Notes under the pieces: generated by a model
Told to the model about the DNA's origin: nothing
Database searches by the model: none
What the model saw: the letters and a program-made list of their open reading frames with translations, nothing else
Source: Chamaecyparis obtusa
Lineage: Eukaryota; Streptophyta; Pinopsida; Cupressales; Cupressaceae
Length of the DNA stretch: 64,000 bases
Direction: 5' to 3'
NCBI GenBank assembly: GCA_027943335.1
Contig: BSBK01005650.1
Span: 564,001-628,000 of the forward strand
Made by a program: the position numbers and the translations under genes
Shown here: piece after piece, positions 12,901 to 22,654 of the stretch
Position numbering within the stretch: position 1 is the first letter of the stretch
How the letters are laid out: each line of letters starts with the position of its first letter

Positions 12901-15311
12901 CAAATGAGTGAAAGCGTTAAAGAATACAAACAAGTAGCTTCCTCTTTGAAGTACCTGGCAATAATGCTGCTCAACACATTCAAAGTCCACATTAGATTGG
13001 TGCTAGATGTCAACAGTTGCTGATGCAGCGTGCAGATGCAAACATGTTGGACCTCCATTATCAAGATGGTTGAATGCTTATGACGGATGTAAATGCCCCT
13101 AGCTTCTCCCTCTCCTTTCAACATGCCATATACAACCATGTTGGACCTCCATTATCAAAATGGTTGAATGCTCATGACAAATGTATATGCCCCTGGCTTC
13201 TCCCTCTCTTTTTAACATGCCAGGCCTACTAAGTTTCCTTTGCAACATGCCCTGCACAGGGGCAGCGAAACAATCTCCATGCCTAGAAAGGAGATAGACT
13301 TGTCCAACAAAACCCTAGGAGCTCCTATGAACTTTGACTCTTTTCAAAGTATCACTTCCATCCAATGTTCATATGTGGGTTTTGTCATGATATTAAGGCA
13401 TTCTTTTTGGACATCTTAACAACAATAATGCACTTGAAAACATTTTGAACCCTAAAGCCTTCCTAAAGTTCACAAACACCACCCATAGACTCACAAAAAG
13501 GGCAAAGAAAACTTATTAAGTTTTATCTTGAAGAGGCCCTTGTTGTTTGAGATCATGACTATTTAAGTCTTAAGGCACATATAGGCTAACAATTAACTTT
13601 CAAAACAATGCTTAGTTCAGTAACACTTACGTTGACATCAAAAGCTTAATACTTAATAAGTCCCAGCTGAATTTGAAGAAATTTACTGAAATTTTAGAAC
13701 AAGATTATGAAAATAGAGTGCAAAACCCAGGTGTCAAAATTTTGAGTAAATTAGAATAAAATTTTGCCATCGGATAAGGCTGGATGAAACTGACAGAGAT
13801 TTTGACAACATCAAGGCCAGTTGAAAGCCCTGAATGAATTAGATGGAAGGCAACCACCTTTGGTCCTGGCATCCAAGCCAAAGGTTACCCCTAGGTAAAT
13901 TAGAAAAAAGATATTGCCAGCAAATAGGACTGGGTGTAAGTCCTGACAGAAAAGAATATCTCCGAGCCAAAGGATGCCAACAACAAATGAGGAAGATTTA
14001 GCAAATCCGAGAAAATGTTGGGTAAAATATGAAACTTATTTCTAAAAATTGAATTCACTTAGAGATCCAGTGAGAGAGTCGATTATCAACAAGGTCTGCG
14101 GTTATGAACTACTATTTCTTTTTAAGTAAATAAATTTAGAGTATGCTATTTGTCAATCGGCTACTTTTTTCAACTCCTAAAAAATAATTTACTTCGCAAA
14201 CGATTTTTTCTATCGCAATTTTTCTAAAAACGAGATTTTACATTTATAGTTCCCGCTTTTCTCAATCTACATAACCCTCTTCCAGAACTGAAGAATAACT
14301 TTTTTCCCTTTTCCAAGTTTGTTCGCTTTTGAAATAAAATGTATAGAAAAATTGAGGTATCAAGACAACAAGAAACAATACAGGATTGATGAGTTATAAT
14401 ATATCTTTGTAAAAAACTTTGTAGGTTTATTTTGCATCATACCTGGTAGCCACATCGGGTTGGCCTTTGGCCGTGACAATGACACAAGGAAAGCGGTTGT
14501 AAAAGCGATCCTCAGCAAGTCTCATAAATGCAGCATCCTTCTCCACCAGCAGGATGAAGAGTGCGTCGCTCTCCATGTCCCCTACCCTATCAATATTAGG
14601 GGGAATAGCCTTACCACCCACTCCCATCTTCGTACAGTCAATCCGATCGCCATTATCACTAAAAATCAACCTCCCTACAACAACCCCTTTCTCCGATGCC
14701 ACAACGTTGAGACTGGACCTAGTACACCCCAGCATACAGGAAACGTCATCAAGAACTGCGTCAGACTGCCCCTGGTCCTGGAAGAGCTTAACGTCAGTGT
14801 AGAACAGATCTCGCTTGGTAACATGGATTTGTTTCATGCAAAGCTGGTGTACGAGCTGGAGAATTTTGGTAGTAATGGCGGTTTTGCGGACAGACGAGAC
14901 ATTGGCAAACTGGCGGAAGGAGGCTTTGTCTTTGAGAACAATGCGGTCGAGCTCAGGAATGTAGAGTTGATTTGTGTTGCTTCTGGAAGGGACGTTGTAG
15001 CCAAAGCCGTGACCAGCAAGGATCGAACGCGTGATTTGGAGAACCGTCTTTTCGATCTCCCGCTCTACGGCCTGCCCGTCGAGATCAATGACCTCGCGGC
15101 AGGCGTGGGGGAGGTTCAGCTCGGCGAGGGTTCGAGTCTCGGGGGTTTCTTGCTTGGCTGCGTTCGAGAATTCCTTGATGGAGGCGAGAATGGTGCTGTC
15201 GGGCTTCAGACGCTTCTTGAACGCCAGTGCGGCTTTCGATTGGTCGTTGCGGACAGTGATTGAGTCATCTTCATCCCCTGCATCTGCGCGGCGCTTCTTC
15301 CGTTCCGCCAT
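561..15311 (-). CDS. TOP6A: DNA topoisomerase VI subunit A (TOP6A / SPO11-3 type), two exons
   Basis: This encodes the A subunit of plant topoisomerase VI, a nuclear type IIB enzyme that works with TOP6B and supports endoreduplication. The CDS is join(561..978, 14443..15311) on the minus strand, 1287 bp, 428 residues, close to the Arabidopsis SPO11-3 length I recall. Exon 1 covers residues 1-290: a basic N-terminus (KKRR near residue 5), the winged-helix/5Y-CAP region with likely catalytic Tyr171 in KRDLFYTD, and the first Toprim acidic residue, Glu257, in LLVEKDAAF. Exon 2 supplies the Toprim DxD (Asp309/Asp311, LVDSDPYG) and the conserved C-terminus ending QRDWI. Donor AG|GTATGA and acceptor ACCAG|G split the codon for Arg290 and give [11 protein letters not shown], as expected for the family. 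I chose the ATG at 15311 because it opens the conserved frame and an upstream leader follows. No frameshift or stop is seen. Confident. Confidence 0.95.
1597..2702. mobile_element. hAT-type DNA transposon, non-autonomous, 1,106 bp
   Basis: Perfect 15-bp terminal inverted repeats CAAGGATGGCAAACT (1597-1611) and its complement (2688-2702) are flanked by a perfect 8-bp duplication, CAATAAAC (1589-1596 and 2703-2710). An 8-bp target duplication with short TIRs beginning CA is diagnostic of the hAT superfamily. The subterminal parts are packed with short CTCGCC / ACTCGGC words in both orientations, typical of transposase-binding clusters. No transposase ORF remains. Confidence 0.9.
3900..4290. mobile_element. 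hAT-type MITE, 391 bp
   Basis: Inverted ends CAGTGTTCCA (3900-3909) and TGGAACACTG (4281-4290) are flanked by the 8-bp duplication GAAATGAA at 3892-3899 and 4291-4298. The interior is GC-rich near both ends, with C- and G-tract words, and AT-rich in the middle. Short ORFs here on both strands (about 60-70 codons) are by-products of the inverted structure, not genes. Confidence 0.88.
5693..5758. repeat. Short inverted repeat (13-bp perfect arms)
   Basis: ACAAGTGCGGAAT at 5693-5705 is the exact complement of 5746-5758, with about 40 bases between. CTTG words extend both arms imperfectly. It may be the core of a small foldback element; no target duplication was found. Confidence 0.55.
7578..7699. 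repeat. Long near-perfect foldback (122 bp)
   Basis: Outer arms of 21 bp are exactly complementary (7578-7598 and 7679-7699). Pairing continues with few mismatches through GCGCATCC...CTCTCT, leaving a small loop near 7637. The transcript of either strand would form a long stable hairpin. The sequence is built from GGATGC / GCATCC words. Short ORFs here (7485-7764) are by-products. Confidence 0.8.
7825..7867 (+). ncRNA. Hammerhead ribozyme motif, type I with minimal helix III
   Basis: The order is CATC, the conserved box CTGATGA (7829-7835), a perfect 7-bp stem II (GGATCAC 7837-7843 with GTGATCC 7849-7855, 5-nt loop), GAAAC (7856-7860), GTT, then GATG closing a 4-bp helix I with the first CATC. 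Helix III is reduced to the self-complementary ACGT. This is the layout described for Penelope-element ribozymes, which act as dimers. Cleavage would fall after GUU (7863). All core residues I can check are present. Confidence 0.75.
8766..8794. repeat. (AG)n microsatellite
   Basis: About 14 AG units, followed by GGAGAAG. It sits just after the end of repeat block A. Confidence 0.9.
9088..9860 (+). repeat. Degenerate TTGCCACAT-type minisatellite
   Basis: A word like CTTGCCACATGAG followed by AATTNCNA recurs roughly every 30-50 bases. Two adjacent 33-bp units near 9363-9428 are almost identical. The downstream part drifts to CTTGCCCAAT. The region lies between the two LTR-like blocks and may be the internal part of that element. 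An open frame of 130 codons starting at 8880 runs into the repeat; I do not regard it as a gene. Confidence 0.65.
9960..12065 (+). repeat. LTR-like repeat block B
   Basis: This is the partner of the block at 6000-8685, in the same orientation, with a TATA-like CTATATAAAG near 10841. It lacks the roughly 1.2 kb found between about 6761 and 7928 in the other copy and has its own internal tandem duplication. It ends at the same CACATCAACAG motif. An ORF of 75 codons at 10320 is not recognisable. Confidence 0.55.
10911..11842 (+). repeat. 466-bp tandem duplication inside block B
   Basis: The segment starting TTGGTCTTCATGGTGG at 10911 begins again at 11377 and the two units stay closely similar to about 11842. 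The unit occurs once in block A (about 8005-8440), so it was doubled after the blocks separated. Confidence 0.8.
13043..13230 (+). repeat. 94-bp direct tandem duplication
   Basis: CATGTTGGACCTCCATTATC begins at 13043 and again at 13137. The two units match closely through the final AACATGCCA. Confidence 0.85.
13231..14442. other. 5' part of the TOP6A intron, no feature
   Basis: No gene or clear element is seen. Two loosely similar stretches, near 13735-13830 and 13890-13975 (AAATTAGAA...GCCA...GACAGA), may be an old duplication. Confidence 0.5.
14443..15311 (-). CDS. TOP6A: TOP6A exon 1 (residues 1-290)
   Basis: The exon is 869 bp and ends in phase 2 at AG|GTATGA. The frame runs 18 bases past the splice site before a stop (TAA at 14427), so an ORF caller would extend the protein wrongly into the intron. 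The reverse strand also stays open for long stretches, but those frames carry no recognisable protein. The exon is visibly richer in GC than its surroundings. Confidence 0.95.
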
Positions 15312-15510
15312 GATCTGGATTATTTATTCTGTCGGATGTTTCAAACCCTAACTCGCAGGGTTTTGTGAGGTTTTTGAAGCGCTATGAAGAAATCGGGAAG
15401 GCTCGAATTTGACACCACGTACCAGTCGTTTGTGTCAAGTACACGGGAGGATTCGATCCCGCTTCCATTCAGAAATAAAAATGTGAATTTTTTTATTAAC
15501 TAGGAAATAT
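15312..15510 (-). promoter_or_regulatory. TOP6A 5' leader and proximal promoter, with telo-box
   Basis: AAACCCTAA lies at 15343-15351 on the plus strand, 32-40 bases upstream of the start codon. This matches the plant telo-box found near starts of many ribosomal and cell-cycle genes and in Polycomb-bound regions. No clear TATA box is seen. A regulatory role is inferred from position only. Confidence 0.45.
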
Positions 15511-15596
15511 ACTTTGGTGTGCAATGGGTACCTTGAAGTGGCAACGTCTAAATCATATATAAAACATGTATCTTACCAAGGGGGACACTTCAACTT

Positions 15597-15765
15597 TTTG
15601 TTTTTTCAAACTTTTTCGTTCTTCCCTTGTATGTTTTACGTAGGTAGTGTTTTTTTCAAACTTTTTCGTTCTTCCCTTGTATGTTCTACTCGTTCTTCCC
15701 TTGTATGTTTTACGTAGTGTTTTTTTCAAATTTTTTCGTTCTTCCCTTATATGTTTTACGTTTTA
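15597..15765 (+). repeat. TTCGTTCTTCCCTTGTATGTT minisatellite
   Basis: A unit containing CGTTCTTCCCTTGTATG, then TTTTACGTAG and a T-rich spacer, recurs four times with slight variation. Spacing is uneven (about 35-60 bases). The unit copies stay open in one plus frame, giving a meaningless short ORF. Confidence 0.85.
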
Positions 15766-15780
15766 GTCTACGATGTAGAC

Positions 15781-18700
15781 AATACCCTGTTTGGTGTTGG
15801 GACAAGTATTCTATTAATATTTCTACTATTTTAGCTGTTTTTTTGGAGGATCATTTATTTGTTTTTTTTATAATAATATACTTATTGGTAAATAAAATAA
15901 AATCTGATTTTCTATTTTGGTCTACTTTTTAAGCAAAGCTCCGTTAGAATCCTATTTTGACACTCATAAATGAAACGAAAAGCAAGCTCCGCATCAGATT
16001 CATTTTATGCATATCTTTATGAAGTATGAACTATGAGGTTGTGGGTTCGAATTTAAATATCATCTTCTTCATATGTACTCGACAGTGATGCTTGAAACTT
16101 TGGACGCAAATAACAAGCCGGTTGTGCAACGATCGAAACAATTCGTTAGTGCAATTGCATCTTGGTGTGTAATGGCTATGTGGAAGAGAGCATAAAAATG
16201 TGAATTCTTTTTGAACTTTTTTAGAGTTTAAAAATGATTGAGAGATCTTTGAAGAAGTGGTGGAGGAGATCAAGATATGTGAAGGTGGTTTTTTCTCCGT
16301 AGTGGTGGATGGAGATGTAAGCATATAATAGACATCAAAGCATTTAATTTTTACTATCTATCTATTTGAACCCTATCAAAACCCTAACTCTAACCATGAT
16401 ACTAACTATCATGTAAACCCTAACCATTATATGTTATTTATTATTTAATAAATTCAATTAAATATCTAATAAGAACATATGAAATTAAATAGGTAGTGGC
16501 TAAATAGGCAACTAAAATGTAAAATATATAAAGACATTTGAAAAAAAAATTGAGTGTAGTGAAGGTAAATATAGTTAAATTTTTAATAAAAAAAATTAAA
16601 TCATAGTTGAAACAAAATATTAAAAACAAATATATTAAGACTTTATGAAAATAATAATTTAATGAAAGGTTGAATTTGAAAATAAAAAACATAAGATTTC
16701 TTTTAACTATTTATTTTATATAAATTAATACTTTATTTTTAAAATATTTAAAAAGTATCCATAGAGCATATAAGTACTTAAATATAATTACTCCAACCTA
16801 TATAATAATCTCACTTAAAGTTTATAAAAATCAGCATTAATTTTTTTCCATATTCGAAGTCCCCTTAGAAAGGTAGATAGATTTCTATATTGATACATCT
16901 AAAAAATTAAAAGATTATATAATATATATAATAATAAGAAAAGTAGATAGATTTCAATATTGATATTTTATTTTAGTGATCATCCTTCAAATATTAATAA
17001 ATCCTCCAGTGTTATTTAAGTACTTTCTATGAAGTATAAATCTCTAAAAAAATCCAATTCAAAGCTTTATTAGTTCCTGTCAAAGGCAGGATACTATTGC
17101 ATTCATTCAATTCAATTTTCAATTAAATTGATCAGTCATATTATAGAATTTAAAAAATTAAATGAAACTTCTATAATGTATATCTATTTTTTATTTTACA
17201 TGATTATATAAATCTCATTTTTCTTGAATTCTATTAGACTATACTAATTTCTGCAGGGCAAAAATTCAATTTTCCCCAACAGAAAATACAGATTTTTAAA
17301 AGCATGTACTTTTGCACCGATATCAATACAAAATTATCCTGCATTAATGACAGCCTTATTAAATTGTCGTGCATTAATGGCAGAGTAATCGCCAGGAAAA
17401 GTTTATAATGCCGATTTAACCAAACTAGAAGGGACTTTTAATAGGAAAAGTCTCTCACATTAATTCGATAAACAGCACAATGTTCATTTTTTTTCTTAGG
17501 AAACGGCGTCAGTACTTGGGGTATAGTACATTTACATCTAATCCGCATTTAATGACCGGTTTTTTAGCACATATTTTTAAATCCAGTTGGTATTTCTTTA
17601 TTATTTTTTATTTCTACAATTCTTATCAATATCTGGAAATCACGTGGTATGTAAAACAAAATTAAATTTTGTTAAAATTTTATTGATTAAGCTAATCACA
17701 AAATTATTAAGTATTAATACTATTTTTAATTATATAATTTATAAATAGTGAATACTATTTTTAAAAAAATGAATTGTAAATAATTAATACTATCTTTGTA
17801 ATTAACTATAAAAATTAAAAGTTAAATATTTTAATTTAAACAATAATTCAAAATTATATAAAATGTGTGATTATATTTAAAAATATATATTATTACAATA
17901 ACATATCATGTGAAAATTTTAAAAAAAGAATTTTAACAAATTTTAAATTACAAATGTATACATAAAAAATTCAAAAATTCAAATAGAAACCTCACAAAAA
18001 GAATGATTTGTAATTTTGTTGTCCACTTAGATTTGTCAAAGTACTTTTCTATTAATTTTTACCTATTGAAAACGAGATCATGAAAATGAAAATAAAATTG
18101 AAAGATTTTTGGCATATACGCTGGTAAGTGTAAGGTGGGTTATACTTCAAATTGAGTCAAGATATCTCTCAATCTTTAAATTAAAAACTTCGAAATTATC
18201 AATTATTATAAATTATTTTTATATTTAAACATTTAAATGTAAATTTTACGTAAAAATATTAATTAAGTAATAAAAATAAAGAAAAAATAGAGTAAAAGAA
18301 GTGAAAGTTGAAAATATACTTTTTAAAAAATATAATTGTTTAGAAAATTTTAAATATTTTTTAATAATTTACATGCAAAATTTAGGTAAAAATGTTAATT
18401 AAAAAATAAAAATTAATTTTTTTCTAATAGCTTCAAAATAAATTGAAATATATTTCATAAAAAATTATGAACATTTTGTATGCTCTAAAATGTTTCAACA
18501 CAAATAACATTAAAATACATTTTAATTTTTTATTTCACATTTTTTAATTATTATTGATTTAGTGTTTTAAAGATTACATTAATACAATAACAAATATAAT
18601 ATATTAATGATTAATTATATATTGATTTTTTTAAATAATACTTCCTAATAATATTTGATCATTTTTACTATGTTTGGTTTCTAATATTTTGATGACCGAT

Positions 18701-19792
18701 TATGTGAAATCTTCATGCACCAAATTTGGTACAATCGAATTTAAAAACAACTTAAATATAGATAACTATATGTTAAATTATTTAACTTATATTTTTTAAA
18801 TTATATACTTAAATTTACATTTTTAATGATAGAAATAAATATTTCGCTATGTAAAATGACATAAATATTGATACTTTTAAAAGTTTGATAGTTTTTATTT
18901 CTTTATTCTCTTCAAACTATTTCTATCATTATATCTTTACTTGTCTCTATAACACTTGCTATCTCTATCTTTATAGTTATTTCTCTCATTCTCTCATTTA
19001 TCTCCATCTATAATACATATCATTCTATCCCTTTTAACTCTCTCCACATCTCCTCTTTCCATCTATTACTTGTCATGTGTATCTTTCTTACTTTATTACC
19101 AAAATCTTCATTTTTCTTCTTCTACCTAATCCTAACTCTATATTCATTATACTATTGGCAGGAACTTTGATGCTTTGTGTCTCTTGTTTAATTTGTGGAA
19201 AACAATTCGCTAAAGCTTAATAATAACAAAGGAAAAGACAAGAAAATATAAAAGGATATAAGAACAAAAGAGCAATCGAATCACTCTAATGGATGGTTCG
19301 ACATATTCTTAATGAATATTATAAAGTTGAAAAGATTGAAAGTCATGAGTCGTTCACGGCGATGATTTTGAAATTCACTTTTTACATGGCAATGGTACAA
19401 ATCAGGTAAAGCGGTAATATACAAAATAAAGTGTATATCACGCATTCCATATAGTGCATCTTTGCTCGGATAATATATTTTTTTTTTTAACGATAAATTA
19501 TTATTGTGTACTTTGAAATATCAAAACAAATGATTGGGATTAATTCAATCGTCTTGCATGCCTCTAGTCTTTTGTGGACCCTAGATTTTTTTTAAAGCTC
19601 TTCTTGTTCATATAGGGAACACCTTTGGTGTAAATAGGATAGATTTAGGATATTTGTGAAAAATTATTCTTTCATTTTTGTTTGGTTTGTAGATTAGATG
19701 ATTATTCTTTGGTTATTTATGTGTTTAGGTTGGAGTCTTAAATTTGCATCATAGAAGTTGAACATATGTTATGCATGTATGTTATGGATGCG
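15781..19792. other. AT-rich spacer, no gene seen
   Basis: About 4 kb of strongly AT-biased DNA, densest at 16430-19080. The short ORFs on both strands are low-complexity. A polypyrimidine-rich patch (TCTCTAT/TTCTCTC words) lies at about 18900-19100. No TIR, LTR or RNA gene was recognised. Confidence 0.5.
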
Positions 19793-20000
19793 GCTAAGCT
19801 CCCTACAAAATGTACTATTGACCAAATTTCAAAAACTAGAAAATACAACAGATTTTCGTGAAATTTTCAGCATCTGTTTTTCATGGTCTACATATTTTGA
19901 GGTTGAAAATTGCAAAAAAATCAATGTGTTTTCGAGAACCTGGAAAAAAAAAAAGTTTGACATTTTTTTGGTCTTTGGTGTGTTTTGTAGGGAGCTTAGC
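19793..20000. mobile_element. Small TIR element (MITE), 208 bp
   Basis: Perfect 18-bp inverted ends, GCTAAGCTCCCTACAAAA (19793-19810) and its complement (19983-20000). The interior is AT-rich. The flanks (ATGGATGCG and ATGTGTTGT) show only a weak 9-bp resemblance, so the superfamily is open; a Mutator-like MITE would fit TIRs starting with G. The 140-codon ORF across it is not a gene. Confidence 0.75.
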
Positions 20001-20630
20001 ATGTGTTGTATGTTAATGGGGGAGCATAGATTATGCACGATCATAAGCGTATTATATTGTTTTTTTATTGATATTTGTGGTCTTGAAACAACTAGTTCAT
20101 TGATCTCGCTATGGAAGGTGTTTTCCCTTGTCTATATTATCCTTATTAATAGGTATCAAGAAATTTGGAACTTGCATTAGTTGGGACTAAGTAAAGGATG
20201 AAGTTACAATTATGAATATCAATATAGCCAAACTTATGACCATATTGGATTAGTGAAAGTACAAGCCTATGATCATAATGGTTCAGTTGGAGTTTGAATC
20301 TTGATGGCCACAACGCCACCACCACTTATCCATCACACTATAAAATGAATCACAATCTTATATTTAATATAATATTAATGTAATCTAATAATATTTAATA
20401 ATGTTATTAATTATATGGAATACTAAAAATATGTATTTAATATAGTATTAATATATAAAATAATAAAATATAATATTGTTATATTAATATATATTTTAAA
20501 ATATTATTACATTAATATAATATTAATATGAAATCTAATGATATATGATATATTATAAAATTATTTCAATATAATTTTAATGTATATTGTAATATTTGTT
20601 TCTATACATCTATTAATGTGTATGGTCGAG
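20001..20630. other. Spacer with AT-rich tract
   Basis: No gene is seen. Positions 20340-20620 are almost entirely A/T with repeated TAATATTA words. Confidence 0.5.
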
Positions 20631-20631
20631 T

Positions 20632-21113
20632 TAATATGGGTAAAATAGGCAAAGAGAAAGTTAGATGTGCCATCCTAGAGGATGAAATGAATGCTAATTT
20701 TGATGGAGTGCCTAGTGACAATCTAGGTCTTTTAGGGGCAAGTTCAATAATAAAAGATTGGGAGGGCAATCTAGTGCCCTTTGGCTCTCAAAAATTGGAG
20801 TAATGAAGTGGAGGCTCATCCAACATTACTTGCCTTGCAAAAGGCGAGTAATTTAGGGGCTGATGAAACTAAATTTAAAAGGTGACTAAAAAATAATCAT
20901 CAATGTAATAAAAAATAAGAAGATGCCAAATTGGAAATTAAATAAATTTCCATTTAAATAAATTTTATTGCATATTCCAAAATTATTGGAAAAATTTGAA
21001 GGTTTTCAATTATCTCATGTTTATAGAGAGGGAAATGACATAGTCAATCAATTAGTTGAACAAGTGGTGAAACGTGAAGTTGGTATAAGGGAGTCAATAT
21101 GGGAAGATCCTTG
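20632..21113 (+). pseudogene. LINE 3' end: decayed RNase H (RVT_3-like) domain
   Basis: Translations read MNANFDGVPSDNLGLLGAS and WEGNLVPFG, the degenerate start of a plant LINE RNase H domain (intact form resembles VNFDGASKGNPGPAG). After frame breaks the end of the domain appears as FEGFQLSHVYREGNDIVNQL near 20995-21055. RNase H would remove the RNA strand during target-primed reverse transcription. No upstream reverse transcriptase is visible, so this is a 5'-truncated, broken copy. Confidence 0.6.
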
Positions 21114-22654
21114 ACACCCAAATTTGCAAATCCATCATTAATAAGGAGAAATTGAAATTGAGAGCATGAAATAACCATGACTATTTTTTAATGAATTATA
21201 GAAAAATACTTCAAGAAATTTCACCATAGTTTACTCATTTATATTCAAGTTGTAATATGAGTGCAATACCAATGTTAACTATGGAATATTTCATAACAAT
21301 TATAGAAAGAAAGATATAATCATCTAAGCACTTGCATTCAAACTCTATGGACAACCCATAGTTATTTGCACCTGATCTTTGTCACAAGATGAAACAGAGG
21401 TTACGATTGACAATTAATCCACGTTGGAAGTTGTGGATTATGTTCCTCAATAATCAAGTATGTCTCTATTGGATTTGGATTGAAGGGAGACTTGATTAAT
21501 GTTATTCCACACACTATATCGCTTCAATTATGGGTGGAAATTATCAACTTCTATAACTTGTTGTTGTTCCCAAATAGACCTAATCAATTATATGCATGTA
21601 CATAGGGTTCAATCTCTGAGAATGTTAGTAGATGAATTCAATGCTACAACCTAGTTTGGATATTGATTCTTTTTTGTGGTGGTCTTAAGGATCGTAACCA
21701 ATTACCATGAGTTGAATGACTTATAAATCTTGTACCAATAGATTCCCCTCCTTGTGGCACTATCTTGGCAATACAATTATTGTAGGACATGCAAAATACA
21801 TGTGTTCATGCCAAAGTATATCTATGCTTTAGAATGCTTTGCAAAGGATTATTGCACTATGTAATCACATTAGCAATGTTACCAGTATCTAGGTAAACTT
21901 AGAAAAGTCGATATTTATCTAGACCCTCCAATTTTTGTGGCCCTCTTGTGATTATCATTTTTTTATCAAGGTAATATCTTCTTACTAATGCAGCGGTCTT
22001 TTTAGAGGGTATCATTTTCATTGGAGATATTGTGTCTATCCCACGACCTATGAGGATTTAAATATAAATTACCAGTTGTTCATTCCTCAAAGCTTTATTG
22101 TCACAACTCTTTACAAAACAAAAGTTTTGCTATAAGGCAACTACCCCACTATTGTTGATACCATGTCCACTAATAGTTAAATTAATGTTCCTTATTTTGC
22201 AATGAGCCCTTCCTAATTTTCCCTCAAATCACAATTGCAACAAATTACGATTAGGGTTGTATCTTACCAAGTAAATATTTCTTTAAATAATGTGTTCCTA
22301 GATTTAAATCATGTGTGTGTGTGTGTGTGTGTGTTTATGTGTGTATACATATTGTAATGTCCTAAGTTGTAAGAAGTGCAACTTTATTCCTTTGCTATAC
22401 CCTATTTTAGTGTCCAAGGTTTCCATACATTAATTAGCCATTTCCTATACATATAATTAATTAATATCTAAATATTTGTCCATTTATTAATTTGATATAA
22501 TATACAAGAGGTCTTATTTAATTATGGGTGCTCCACTTTAATTAATTCCTTTAATTACATTTAATTAATTAATTAATTTGAAATACGACTCATTTAGGAG
22601 CTTGGAAGGGATGATCCTTCTTTTGCAAAGCAAACTACTTAGACTTGGGCCTAT
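21114..22654. other. Spacer between LINE remnants
   Basis: No gene is recognised. It includes a (TG)n microsatellite at about 22312-22334 and TTAATTAA-rich DNA near 22540-22580. Confidence 0.5.
22312..22334. repeat. (TG)n microsatellite
   Basis: About 11 TG units, followed by TTTATGTGTGTATAC. Confidence 0.9.

Larger units (their letters stand above)
979..14442 (-). other. Single 13,464-bp intron of TOP6A
   Basis: The boundaries are GTATGATG at 14442 and ACAACCAG at 979, read on the minus strand. No coding gene is visible inside. It contains hAT elements, two LTR-like repeat blocks, minisatellites and unremarkable AT-rich DNA (for example 979-1588, 2711-3890, 4299-5680 and 12070-13040). Its size comes at least partly from these insertions. 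Confidence 0.9.

Noticed and set aside
14460..15263. 267-codon plus-strand ORF
   Set aside because: It is antisense to TOP6A exon 1, whose conserved protein explains the open frame; its own translation is not recognisable.
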